Assembly (NCBI GenBank): GCA_958296045.1
Contig: CATQHT010000001.1
Coordinates: forward strand, 248,001 to 312,000
Length of the DNA stretch: 64,000 bases
Origin: Rhodothermales bacterium
Lineage (GTDB): Bacteria; Bacteroidota; Rhodothermia; Rhodothermales; Bin80
Direction: 5' to 3'
Below are positions 9,714 through 18,746 of this stretch, one piece after another. Under the pieces are notes generated by a model. The model did not search any database and was not told the DNA's origin. It worked only from the letters and a program-made list of their open reading frames with translations. The position numbers were made by a program, and so were the translations under genes. Positions within the stretch are counted from its first letter, which is position 1, and each line of letters begins with the position of its first letter.

Positions 9714-11003
9714 CTACGGACGCAGGGTCCAGGACTCCCCCATGCCGGCATGCCGGCTCAGACATGCAGGAAGGGAGACCGATCCGTCCGCCTGTTGGCG
9801 CAGCTCCAGGAGCGCAGCCACGATACGGGGAAGGGCCAACGCACTGCCGTTAAGAGTGTGGACCAGCTGCGGCTTGCCGCCACTTTGGGGTCGATAACGC
9901 AGCTTAAGGCGCTCCGCCTGGAAGGTGCCGAAGTTGGATAGAGAAGACACCTCAAGCCATCGGTCCTGACCGGCGCTCCATACCTCTAGGTCGTACTGGA
10001 TGGTCTGATTGAAACCCATCTCGCCGCTGCACATCAACAGCGTACGGTACGGCAGCTTCAGCATCTGCAGGAGCCCTTCGGCATAGGTGGTCATCGTCTC
10101 AAGGGCTGCATAGCTTTTGTCTGGATGCACGACTTGTACGATCTCGACTTTGTCGAATTGGTGCAGCCGGTTCAGGCCGCGTACGGTCTTGCCGTACGAT
10201 CCCGCCTCGCGACGCCAGCACGGCGTATGCCCGCAGATCTTGAGAGGAAGCGAGTCCTCCGGGATGATTTCACCCCGATAGAAGTTGGTGAGCGGTACCT
10301 CGGCGGTGGGCACTAGGTACAGATCGTCGTCGCGCAGATGGTACATCTGCCCCTCCTTGTCGGGTAGCTGTCCGGTGCCGCGTGCGCTGACCTCGTTGAC
10401 CAGAAGGGGAGGCTGGATTTCCAGGTAGCCGGCTCTTATCGCCTCTGCTAGAAACAGCCCAATAAGCGCGCGCTGCAGGCGGGCGCCCGCGCCTACGTAG
10501 AATGGGAACCCGGCCCCAGCCGTCTTGGCCCCTCGCGCAAAGTCCACCAGATGCAGGCGCTCTGCAAGCACCCAGTGCGGCTTGGGCTTAAACCCGAAGG
10601 CAGGCAGCTCTCCCACCTGACGGACTACCTGGTTGTGTGACGCGAATTGCCCCTGTGGCACCGACGGATGCGGCACGTTAGGAAGCATCATCAAGATATC
10701 TATGAGCGCCTCCCGGGCGGAATCCTCGTCGTGCGCCGCCAGACGTATTTGCTGTTTGAGTCCAGCATGGGTAGCCTTGGCTTCCTCGGCTTTTGCGAAC
10801 TGTTTGCTGCGCATGAGGCGACCGACATCCTTCGCGGTCTTCCTGTTGCGGGCAAGCAGCTCCTGGTGCGCTGTCATGCGGGCTCGCAAGGCCTGGTCTA
10901 GCGCGAGCGCGTCGTCCAACAGGCGCGTGCTATTCCAGCCACGGCGCCTAAGCGCCTGCCGCACAGTTTCAGGGTCTTCTCTAAGGGTCTTCAGCTCCAG
11001 CAT
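9714..11003 (-). CDS. serS: Seryl-tRNA synthetase
   Basis: Charges tRNA-Ser with serine in the cytosol. The 429-residue protein begins MLELKTLREDPETVRQAL and carries the long N-terminal antiparallel coiled coil (residues about 30-105). The class II core follows: motif 2 in FRRE-like form (CWRREAGSYGKTVRGLNRLHQFDKVE) and the motif 3 region with LNGSALALPRIVAALLE. Length is normal. Its start overlaps the end of the upstream RmlD-like gene by 23 bases and its stop almost touches the TonB receptor start, so the genes are probably co-transcribed. Confidence 0.96.
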   Translation of the reverse strand: MLELKTLREDPETVRQALRRRGWNSTRLLDDALALDQALRARMTAHQELLARNRKTAKDVGRLMRSKQFAKAEEAKATHAGLKQQIRLAAHDEDSAREALIDILMMLPNVPHPSVPQGQFASHNQVVRQVGELPAFGFKPKPHWVLAERLHLVDFARGAKTAGAGFPFYVGAGARLQRALIGLFLAEAIRAGYLEIQPPLLVNEVSARGTGQLPDKEGQMYHLRDDDLYLVPTAEVPLTNFYRGEIIPEDSLPLKICGHTPCWRREAGSYGKTVRGLNRLHQFDKVEIVQVVHPDKSYAALETMTTYAEGLLQMLKLPYRTLLMCSGEMGFNQTIQYDLEVWSAGQDRWLEVSSLSNFGTFQAERLKLRYRPQSGGKPQLVHTLNGSALALPRIVAALLELRQQADGSVSLPACLSRHAGMGESWTLRP

Positions 11004-11934
11004 CCGTCAGCAATCGTTGAGTCCCTCCGTTGGAGGACAAACACTTGAGGTGCGCAAGCGCAGCCGGGATGGAATGCGGCTTGTACCCCAGCTCCGTGGT
11101 GGCTTTGAGGTTGATAAAGCCGGTGGTCAGGGGCCGGCGGGCAGCCAGCGACACATCTTTGGAAACCACCGGCAGCACCAGTGACTTATCCAAGCCGAAT
11201 GTTGCGGCCACAGATCGGGCAAACTCGTACATGGTGACCAATTCGTGCCCAGAGATGTTGTATATGCCACGTTTACGATATCGCACGATGCGCCGAATGC
11301 CAGTGGCCAGGTCCCAAGCCCAGGTCGGTGTGCGTACCTGGTCCACGAACGCCCGCACGGGTCTGTTGGCCGTCAGCTCTTGGTGCACCCAAGTGACAAA
11401 GTTATTGCGCGGAAGCTTACGACCCACGCCATACACCACGTTTGTCCGGACGACCGTCCACTTGTCCATGCCCGCTTGGCGCGCTGCATTTTCGCCCGCC
11501 AGTTTGGACTTGCCATAAAAGTTGACCGGGTTGGGGAGATCCGACTCGGAATACGGGCCCGCCTTACCGTCAAAGACGAAGTCTGTCGACACCTGAATGA
11601 GCCGTGTACCAATGGTCTGGCATTCTCGCGCGATGTGTTCCACACTCGATGCGTTGACGTCCCAGCAGCGGCTGCGCTCTGTTTCGCAGCGGTCCACCTG
11701 TGTAATGGCGGCGCTATTGATTACGATGGTAGGTGTGAAATCTTCGAAAATCCGTGCGAGGGACCGTTTATCGCAGACGTCAAGTGGGGTGTAGCCGCAC
11801 GAAGCATGACAAAAGCGTGGCTCGGCATCGGTGCCGGTAGCGAGAACATCGTACAGTGGTTCGCGTGAGAGGCATCCGACAAGCGCCTGGCCCAGCAATC
11901 CATTGGCACCCGTAACAAGGATTCGCTCGAACAT
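10981..11934 (-). CDS. RmlD-like NAD(P)-dependent sugar reductase (SDR family)
   Basis: A 317-residue extended short-chain dehydrogenase. ILVTGANGLLGQALVG at residues 5-20 is the nucleotide-binding glycine motif. VSTDFVFDGKAGPYSE carries the catalytic Ser/Thr, and the YGKSKLAGE motif gives the catalytic Tyr-x-x-x-Lys. This arrangement resembles dTDP-4-dehydrorhamnose reductase, but no rml genes are nearby and the substrate may differ. It sits between a thioesterase gene and serS in a closely packed minus-strand run. Confidence 0.8.
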   Translation of the reverse strand: MFERILVTGANGLLGQALVGCLSREPLYDVLATGTDAEPRFCHASCGYTPLDVCDKRSLARIFEDFTPTIVINSAAITQVDRCETERSRCWDVNASSVEHIARECQTIGTRLIQVSTDFVFDGKAGPYSESDLPNPVNFYGKSKLAGENAARQAGMDKWTVVRTNVVYGVGRKLPRNNFVTWVHQELTANRPVRAFVDQVRTPTWAWDLATGIRRIVRYRKRGIYNISGHELVTMYEFARSVAATFGLDKSLVLPVVSKDVSLAARRPLTTGFINLKATTELGYKPHSIPAALAHLKCLSSNGGTQRLLTDAGAEDP

Positions 11935-11952
11935 CGATGTGCAACGATGCGA

Positions 11953-12519
11953 TTAGTGGAGATCTTTTGTCTGCAGCGTGGCCAACAGTTCGTCTCCTAC
12001 CAGCGCTGCATCTTTGAGCTTGAGGCGCCCCGATAGGTATAGGCGAACCTCGCGCCTGAGTCCTGCCGCATCGTACCGGCGCTGCTCCTGGTCAGACGTA
12101 GGCTGCAGTGAAGGTACCTTCGCTGGACGCCCTGCGTGGTCAATGGCCACAAAGGTAAAGAATGCACGGTTGGCTGGATGCAGCTCCCGGCTGCCAATCG
12201 CCTCGGTCATGACGGTTACCTCCACCTCCATTGATGTGGTGAAGGCCCGGTTGACCCATGCTTCGACCAGAAGCACGGCGCCCATGCGCAGCGGTTCGGT
12301 GAACTCAACCGAGTCGATGGCCGCCGTGACGCTGACGCGCCCGGCATGGCGGCGAGCACAGATGCTGGCGCATTTGTCCATCACGGACATCAGGCTGCCT
12401 CCGAACATGGTGCCATGCGGGTTGGTGTCGTTAGGAAGGACCAGCTCAGTAGTGGTCGTGCGTGATTGTGCCACGGTTTTGGCTACCCTATCTGCACTGT
12501 GCTCCCCGGATCCGGTCAC
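11953..12519 (-). CDS. Acyl-CoA thioesterase, hot-dog fold
   Basis: Hydrolyses acyl-CoA thioesters in the cytosol; chain-length preference cannot be told. The 188-residue protein holds the YciA/BFIT-like signature LPNDTNPHGTMFGGSLMSVMD, with the Asn-Asp-x-Asn...His-Gly-x-x-Phe-Gly-Gly pattern, followed by VTAAIDSVEFTEPLRMGAVL. It starts with a 4-base ATGA overlap with the end of the upstream gene, indicating translational coupling. The last 40 residues extend beyond the single hot-dog domain. Confidence 0.85.
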   Translation of the reverse strand: MTGSGEHSADRVAKTVAQSRTTTTELVLPNDTNPHGTMFGGSLMSVMDKCASICARRHAGRVSVTAAIDSVEFTEPLRMGAVLLVEAWVNRAFTTSMEVEVTVMTEAIGSRELHPANRAFFTFVAIDHAGRPAKVPSLQPTSDQEQRRYDAAGLRREVRLYLSGRLKLKDAALVGDELLATLQTKDLH

Positions 12520-13820
12520 GTCTTTTGCTTCTTCTTGCGAGCCGCCGGAAACAAGATGTTATTCAATATCAGTCGGTAGCCTGGAGAGTTCTTGTATAGG
12601 TTAAGGTCCGTGGGCGGATCGCCAACAAAGTGCTGGTAGTCTTCCGGGTCGTGCCCAGCATAGAAGGTGAACGTACCTTGCCCTATAGAGCCGTGCAGGT
12701 ACTTCGCCTCGTCCCGCAGAGGAGCTTCGGCAAGCACCACCACGCCGGGCTTGATAAGTGATTTCCGGAATGCCGTCGTCTGCCCGATAAACCCTTTGAC
12801 CGTAGCGACATGGTTTTGTGTCAGCATGGTAGGTACCGGGTCCCATTTGGCGCTGAACTCAAACAGAGTAAAGTAGTCGAGCGCGGGGTTCTGCAGCTGC
12901 GGAGGTGGCGGACCCGTGTCAATGTCGGAGTGCTCATACTCCGAAGCGTTAAAGCTGGGCCGAAAATCCCGAAAGGCAAAGGTTTCCGCGTAGGCGATGT
13001 CGTTCAGGGCGTTCGGATCCACCGGGTCTCCGTCGTATTGTGCGGGCACGATATCCGTGCCAGCGGCCGCCAGAGCGATGTCGTACGTATCGGTGCCGGA
13101 GCACATGGCAAACAGGAAGCCGCCTTCGAGTACATACTGCCGGATCGTCTGCGCTACCAGAAGCTTCAGATGGCTCACTTTGCGGAAGCCGTGGCGACTG
13201 GCCGCAGCTTCCGCCTGCCGCTGCTGCTCAATGTACCAGGGCATGTTCCGGTATTGGTAGAACTTGCCGTATTGGCCGGTAAAGTCTTCGTGGTGAAGGT
13301 GCAGCCAGTCAAAGTTCTGCAGCCCGCCCGCGAGCACATCGTCGTCATAGATCATTTGGTAGGGCACTTCCGCGTACTCCAATGCTAAGAGCACGGCATC
13401 GTCCCAGGGGAGCGTCTGCTGCGGAGCATAGACGGCGATGCGCGGCGGGGTTTCCAGGCGTACCACGGCCGTGTTGGTCCGCTCGCTTTCCACCTCGGCA
13501 ATAAGCACGGCGGCGTCGCCGCCCCCCAGCCTCTGATAGGTCACGTTGCGCAGTGCCAGCTCGTTTTCCAGCTCTGGAAACTCCTGCATTAGGAAGGATC
13601 CTCCGCGATAATTGAGCAGCCACTCGATGGATTGTCCGCGCTGCAGCGCCCAGTATGCTACGCCGTAGGCTTTGAGGTGGTTGGACTGCTGCGCGTCCAT
13701 CGGAATGATTACGTCCTGCGCGCCAGCCCCAGCGGGCATCAGGAGCACGAAGGACATGCATACCACAGTGAGCCGGCGCCAGAAGGTTGTACCACATCGC
13801 TCTGTCCTTACGTAGCTCAT
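12516..13820 (-). CDS. Exported protein of the family often labelled 'asparagine synthetase B'
   Basis: A 434-residue protein with an N-terminal signal peptide (hydrophobic segment ending in GAGAQD). The opening IIPMDAQQSNHLKAYGVAYWAL and the LLNYRGGSF block match exported Bacteroidota proteins that databases often name asparagine synthetase B, although none of the asparagine synthetase motifs is present. The segment VLEGGFLFAMCSGTDTYDIALAA looks like a glutamine-amidotransferase-like nucleophile elbow (Cys in FAMCSGT). It is coupled to the thioesterase and follows a TPR gene. Real function unknown. Confidence 0.7.
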   Translation of the reverse strand: MSYVRTERCGTTFWRRLTVVCMSFVLLMPAGAGAQDVIIPMDAQQSNHLKAYGVAYWALQRGQSIEWLLNYRGGSFLMQEFPELENELALRNVTYQRLGGGDAAVLIAEVESERTNTAVVRLETPPRIAVYAPQQTLPWDDAVLLALEYAEVPYQMIYDDDVLAGGLQNFDWLHLHHEDFTGQYGKFYQYRNMPWYIEQQRQAEAAASRHGFRKVSHLKLLVAQTIRQYVLEGGFLFAMCSGTDTYDIALAAAGTDIVPAQYDGDPVDPNALNDIAYAETFAFRDFRPSFNASEYEHSDIDTGPPPPQLQNPALDYFTLFEFSAKWDPVPTMLTQNHVATVKGFIGQTTAFRKSLIKPGVVVLAEAPLRDEAKYLHGSIGQGTFTFYAGHDPEDYQHFVGDPPTDLNLYKNSPGYRLILNNILFPAARKKKQKT

Positions 13821-13860
13821 ATGGATATGCCTTTTTCAGTCATGCGTCTTTGATCACGTA

Positions 13861-15759
13861 TTAGGCTCCTTCTTTCTCGCGCAGTCCGCGGATGCGTTCT
13901 CTGGCTTTGGTCGCGCGCAAAGAGGCGGGGTACCGGGTTAACAGGTCGGTATACGCCTTTAGGGCTTCAGCTGCGCGGCCCAGCTCACGATCCAGGATAG
14001 AGGCATAACGGAACAAGCTGCGGTCGGCCAGCGGGCTGTCGGGATGTGCCAGCGCCAGCTCTGCGAATGCAAGCAGCGCATCCTCGTGGCGGCCTGCAGC
14101 AAACAGCGCCCTGGCGCGCAGGAAGCGTACATCATCGGCCACCGGGTGCTGGCCCCAGTACCCTAGAACAGCGTCTGCTGCGTCAATTGCTTCTACGGCT
14201 CTGCGTTGGCGTAAGAGCAGCGAGGCCGCCCCGAACTGCTGCAGCGCCGCGTTGGCGGAGTCGGGCCCCGGGTTTTGCAGGAGCAGGACACGCAGCTCTA
14301 TCGCATCGTTAGCGACGTCCGTGGTTGGCTGCTGCCGCGCTTCGGCGGCTAGCGTGGCCGCGCTGGCTAGGTCACCCCGATAGAAGTGAATCATCGCACG
14401 CTCATGGCGCGCGCGCGCAGCCAGCGCGTGGTAGCGGCCAAGGTCGAGCTCAAGCAGCTCAAAGATGGTGCGGGCAGTCTCCAGGTCGTCGCGATCCACC
14501 GCCAGACGTCCCAGATCAAAGCGGGCCTGCTGTGCAGAATGAGTCCCTGGGAAACGCTGCACCACCTCCTGAAGCGTACGCTCGGCTTCGCCCAGCTCAA
14601 GAAAGACATGCTGCTGCACATCGCCGATGCTTCTGAGCACCTCTGCATGCTCTGGATGCCCAGGGAACTCCGCCAGAAACGCCCGATAGGCTTCGACGGC
14701 GGCTTCGAACAGGGGGCGCGCTGCCTCAAAGGCCGCGCTCTCTGCCAGCCGTTCACCATGAAGGCGGTGCATGCGTGCTAGTCCCAGCTTCGCGTCGGCT
14801 ACGACCTGAGCGTCTGGATGGTTGGCGAGCACCTCTTCGAAGGCGGATGCGGCCACCTGGTACTCGGCCATGTCCGCGGCCTGCATCGCAAAGGCGAACA
14901 GCGTGCGACCTGGATGTTCCTCGCCCTGGCTTAGTAGCCGGTACTGTTGCAGCGCCTCCGCATATTGGGCGCTTTCGACCAACATCCAGGCCAGAAGCTC
15001 GCGGAAGCTCCGCACGGCGGGTTGCGCCGCCACATGTGCCTCGATGATGGGCAATGAGGCCTCCATGGCCCCTTCCTGTTGCAGCGACTGACCCAGCCGG
15101 CCTCGCACATAGCCTAGCTGCCGCTCATTGGCGGAAAGCAATGCAAGGTATTCGTGCATCGCCTTATCGTGGGCGCCCACTAGGCTGTGCAGGTACGCTA
15201 GGTCTGCCTGGAATAGGTCTGGACGCACAAGGTCATTGCGTGCTCGCTCCAGGATCTCGATAGCCGGGTCAATAAGCCGCACCTCCATCATGCTTTCGTA
15301 CACCAGCCGATATACTCGTTCATCTAGTGTAGCTTCATCCAGTACGCTGTGCCATGCTTCGAGCGCTTCTGGCTGGCGGCCGCTAAGGTGCAGGAGGCGG
15401 GCCCGGTCCGCCTTGTGCGGCAGCGCCCCGCTGGGCAAACTCTGCTCTAAGGTGCGATCGACCAGCGCAATGGCATCGTCATAGCGTTTGACCGCTTCGT
15501 ACGCTCCTTTGAGTACGTGTATCGCGTACGCGTCGTGGGGCTGCTCTGTCAGCAGGTCTTCTAGCATCGCGATAGCCCGCTCGATCTGAGCGGCACCAAG
15601 GAAGGACTCTGCCAGCCTGAGCCGATCGGCATAGGCCCGATCCTCGGGTCTGACCTCCTGTTGGATTTCGGGCTGGATCTGCTGGCGTGGGCGCGCGGGG
15701 CGCTGAGCGGCAGCCTGCGTCACCTGCACTGCAAGCACAGCCGTCAGAATGAGTCGCAT
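13861..15759 (-). CDS. Secreted tetratricopeptide-repeat protein
   Basis: A 632-residue protein with a short signal peptide (MRLILTAVLAVQVTQAAAQ) followed by many helical TPR-like repeats with the usual A..G...A spacing throughout, including HPDAQVVADAKLGLARM and YPASLRATKARERIRG near the end. TPR arrays are protein-binding scaffolds. A periplasmic or envelope role is inferred from the signal peptide and from the exported protein encoded 40 bases downstream. No catalytic motif seen. Confidence 0.8.
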   Translation of the reverse strand: MRLILTAVLAVQVTQAAAQRPARPRQQIQPEIQQEVRPEDRAYADRLRLAESFLGAAQIERAIAMLEDLLTEQPHDAYAIHVLKGAYEAVKRYDDAIALVDRTLEQSLPSGALPHKADRARLLHLSGRQPEALEAWHSVLDEATLDERVYRLVYESMMEVRLIDPAIEILERARNDLVRPDLFQADLAYLHSLVGAHDKAMHEYLALLSANERQLGYVRGRLGQSLQQEGAMEASLPIIEAHVAAQPAVRSFRELLAWMLVESAQYAEALQQYRLLSQGEEHPGRTLFAFAMQAADMAEYQVAASAFEEVLANHPDAQVVADAKLGLARMHRLHGERLAESAAFEAARPLFEAAVEAYRAFLAEFPGHPEHAEVLRSIGDVQQHVFLELGEAERTLQEVVQRFPGTHSAQQARFDLGRLAVDRDDLETARTIFELLELDLGRYHALAARARHERAMIHFYRGDLASAATLAAEARQQPTTDVANDAIELRVLLLQNPGPDSANAALQQFGAASLLLRQRRAVEAIDAADAVLGYWGQHPVADDVRFLRARALFAAGRHEDALLAFAELALAHPDSPLADRSLFRYASILDRELGRAAEALKAYTDLLTRYPASLRATKARERIRGLREKEGA

Positions 15760-15894
15760 AGCGTGTTAATGAATGCGCCCGTCTTATGGCGTGGGCCGCA
15801 TGCATGTTTCGCGGCAGGCGCGTTTTCTGGCGCCAAGGACCGCGCATGCGACCCGGGACGGCTATCTTTCCGGCTGCCTCACCTGTACTGATCC

Positions 15895-17070
15895 ATGAAC
15901 GCAACACCGCGGCGCCGTCTCACAATACTCGGGTCTACCGGCTCTGTCGGAACGCAGGCGCTGGAAATCGCAGCGCGCTTTCCCGATAAGCTGCAGATCT
16001 TTGCGCTTGCGGCACGTAGGAGCGCGGACCGGCTCGCCGAGCAGGCGTGGCGGTTTCGGCCTCGCTACGCGGCGCTGGCGGACAAGGAGCATATACCTCA
16101 GCTCAGGCTTCAGCTCCAAGGCAGCGGCGTAGAGGTGCTCCAAGGTACCGCGGCACTGTGCGACCTAGCCTCTGCTCCTCAGGCGGACATGGTGCTGGCG
16201 GCCGCCAGTGGTATTGCGGGGCTTGGCCCGGTTCTATCCGCGCTGGGTGCTGGCAAGACGCTGGCGCTTGCTAATAAGGAGACGCTGGTGGCGGCTGGCA
16301 GTCTAGCTATGGGCACCGCCAGAAAGTATGGCGCTACCATCCTGCCCGTAGACAGCGAGCATTCTGCCGTGTTTCAGTGTCTCGAAAGCGGTATAGCGGT
16401 GGAATCGGTCGTCCTGACTGCTTCTGGCGGGCCGTTCTTGAGGCGGGACCCGGCGACGTATGGGTCGATCACTCCAGACGAAGCGCTCCAGCACCCCAAT
16501 TGGTCAATGGGGCGCAAGATCAGCATCGATTCCGCCACCATGATGAACAAGGGCCTTGAGGTGATCGAAGCGCGCTGGCTCTTCGACGTAGCCGCGGATC
16601 AGGTTCAGGTGGTCATCCATCCGCAAAGCATCATTCACTCCATGGTGGTATTCAGAGACGGTTCCACCAAGGCGCAGCTCAGTACGCCAGACATGCGGAT
16701 ACCTATTCAATACGCATTCAGCTACCCCGAGCGGTGGTCTGCCCCTGATGGGCGCATCGACTGGCAGGCGGCGCAGCGCCTGGAGTTTTTGCCGCCCGAT
16801 ATGGCGCAGTTTCCGTGCTTGCGGCTAGCCTACGAGGCGCTTCGACAGGGTGGTGCAGCGTCGGCGGTGCTCAACGCAGCCAATGAGGTGGCCGTGGCGC
16901 TGTTTCTTAGAGGCGCGTTGCCATTTTCTGGAATCGCGTGCCTGGTGGAATGGGCGCTTGCAACGATGCATGGCCGCCAGGCGCACACCTACGACGAGGT
17001 GACGGCCGTGGATCGGGAAACCCGAAGCAGAGTTCGGGAGCAGGCTGCCCTGCATCAGGCCTTTATCTGA
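15895..17070 (+). CDS. dxr: 1-deoxy-D-xylulose 5-phosphate reductoisomerase
   Basis: Converts DXP to 2-C-methyl-D-erythritol 4-phosphate with NADPH, the committed step of the MEP isoprenoid pathway. The 391-residue protein has the NADPH motif ILGSTGSVGTQALEI near residue 10, ALANKETLVAAG, the metal-binding LPVDSEHSAVFQCL with its Asp and Glu ligands, and SIDSATMMNKGLEVIEA. Length is typical. It is followed 75 bases later by rseP in the same direction, a common pairing. Confidence 0.96.
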   Translation: MNATPRRRLTILGSTGSVGTQALEIAARFPDKLQIFALAARRSADRLAEQAWRFRPRYAALADKEHIPQLRLQLQGSGVEVLQGTAALCDLASAPQADMVLAAASGIAGLGPVLSALGAGKTLALANKETLVAAGSLAMGTARKYGATILPVDSEHSAVFQCLESGIAVESVVLTASGGPFLRRDPATYGSITPDEALQHPNWSMGRKISIDSATMMNKGLEVIEARWLFDVAADQVQVVIHPQSIIHSMVVFRDGSTKAQLSTPDMRIPIQYAFSYPERWSAPDGRIDWQAAQRLEFLPPDMAQFPCLRLAYEALRQGGAASAVLNAANEVAVALFLRGALPFSGIACLVEWALATMHGRQAHTYDEVTAVDRETRSRVREQAALHQAFI

Positions 17071-17144
17071 GCCGCGGCGCGGAACAACGGTTCTCCAATG
17101 TTATAGGACGGGCATCCGGCTTTTTTTCGACACCTCAAGTTCGC

Positions 17145-18482
17145 GTGGCTGCGGTCGCTTCCTCCATTCTTTGGGTCCTTGTCGCCATCACGATCCTGGT
17201 GTTCGTGCACGAGATGGGGCATTTTTTGGCAGCCCGTCTGTTTGGGATCCGCGTGGACCGCTTTTCGATTGGCTTCCCGCCGACCATTTTCAAGAAGAAG
17301 GCGGGACCCACTGAGTGGGCGATTGGTGCGTTGCCGCTGGGCGGCTACGTAAAGATCGCCGGCATGATTGATGAAAGCATGGACACGGAGTTTGCTGAGC
17401 GGCCGCCTGATAGCACGGAGTTCCGGGCGAAGCCTATCTGGCAGCGCATTGTCGTCATCTGTGCCGGCGTCATATTCAATGTGATATTGGCGATCGTCAT
17501 TTTTTCGGGGCTCAAGGCTCTGGTGGGAGACCCCCGTCCGATGACCACCGATGACGGCCTTGTTTATGTCCCTGACAGCTCGCTTGCTGCCATCGAGGTC
17601 GGTTTGCGCACCGGCGACCGCATCCTTTCTGTCGACGGGCGCCCATTTGCCCAGGTGGACGGCGTGCGCGAGATCCCTTCGTTGGGGGATCCCATCCGCT
17701 GGCGGGTGCAGCGAGAGGAGCGCGAGATCGTGCTCGAGGTGCCACGAGATGTGATCCCGACCTCGCGGGACCAGAATGACGGCGGGGTTTTCGGCCTTGG
17801 CATTTTCAACTGGCCCGCGGTAGTGGGAATGGTGGCCAAGGATGGACCCGCATGGGAAGCGGGGCTGCGCCCTGGTGATCGCATTGCTAAGGTGGACCAA
17901 GAGCCGGTGGCGTTATGGCTTGACTTTACGCAACGCATCCAATCCAGCGACGGCAGTCCGCTGTTAGTGTCGTGGCTGCGCGCAGAGACCGGCGAAATGA
18001 TCGCTTCTTTGGTAACGCCCGAAGAGGCCGAATCTGGAGACAGTTTTCGTATTGGTGTGCAGGTGGCACAGAAGCGGTCGCGCTACGGACTAGGCGAGGC
18101 GTTGGTCGCAGGTGCTGCCGAGACATGGTACTTCGGCGGGGCCATCGTAACGAGCCTTAAGAATGTGATTGTTGGTCGCGAAAGCGTCCGTGAGAATCTT
18201 GGCGGTCCCGTCATGGTGGCCCAGATCGCAGGTCAGGCCGCGCAGGCGGGCGCTGCGCCGTTCTGGAGACTCGTAGCAATACTGTCGATCACGCTTGCCA
18301 TCATCAACATTTTGCCGATTCCCGCGCTCGATGGCGGGCATCTGATATTCCTGCTGTACGAAGGGATCGTGCGCCGCGAGCCGTCACTCAAGTTCAGGAT
18401 GGTCACACAGCAGGCCGGCATGCTGCTTCTGATAGGCCTGATGGCGTTTCTGGTCTACAACGATCTGGTACGCATCAACTGA
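17145..18482 (+). CDS. rseP: RseP-type site-2 intramembrane metalloprotease
   Basis: Cleaves membrane-embedded substrates such as anti-sigma factors in the inner membrane. From a GTG start at 17145 the protein is 445 residues, the usual length. The zinc motif HEMGH lies at about residues 22-26 inside the first membrane helix. GALPLGGYVKIAGM follows, then two PDZ domains (GLRTGDRILSVDG and GLRPGDRIAKVDQ), and the C-terminal metal motif NILPIPALDGGH. A longer frame continues upstream into dxr, but residues before 17145 do not resemble the family. Confidence 0.93.
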   Translation: MAAVASSILWVLVAITILVFVHEMGHFLAARLFGIRVDRFSIGFPPTIFKKKAGPTEWAIGALPLGGYVKIAGMIDESMDTEFAERPPDSTEFRAKPIWQRIVVICAGVIFNVILAIVIFSGLKALVGDPRPMTTDDGLVYVPDSSLAAIEVGLRTGDRILSVDGRPFAQVDGVREIPSLGDPIRWRVQREEREIVLEVPRDVIPTSRDQNDGGVFGLGIFNWPAVVGMVAKDGPAWEAGLRPGDRIAKVDQEPVALWLDFTQRIQSSDGSPLLVSWLRAETGEMIASLVTPEEAESGDSFRIGVQVAQKRSRYGLGEALVAGAAETWYFGGAIVTSLKNVIVGRESVRENLGGPVMVAQIAGQAAQAGAAPFWRLVAILSITLAIINILPIPALDGGHLIFLLYEGIVRREPSLKFRMVTQQAGMLLLIGLMAFLVYNDLVRIN

Positions 18483-18746
18483 CTTGGCTGGCAGGCGTTA
18501 TTGGCCAAAGCCGGCATGACTGCAGCTATTAGGCGACGCCGCTAGGCATTGCGCAGCCCCAGGCATGCAAAGCTGCACCACCGAGGTAAGAAGGGGGCGC
18601 GTTATTCGACCATTGGCAAGATTCTTGCGCTTGTTGGCAGCATCTGGACGCGCACTATTTGGTTTAGTGCAACGTTTGCCTGGCCCCTGGGGAAACCTAA
18701 ACCGCCTGCTACGGGTACACTTCAAAGCGCCAGTCGCCCCGCCTTT

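Noticed and set aside
17055-17900. 281-residue minus-strand frame within rseP
   Set aside because: Antisense shadow of a gene with clear zinc-protease and PDZ motifs.
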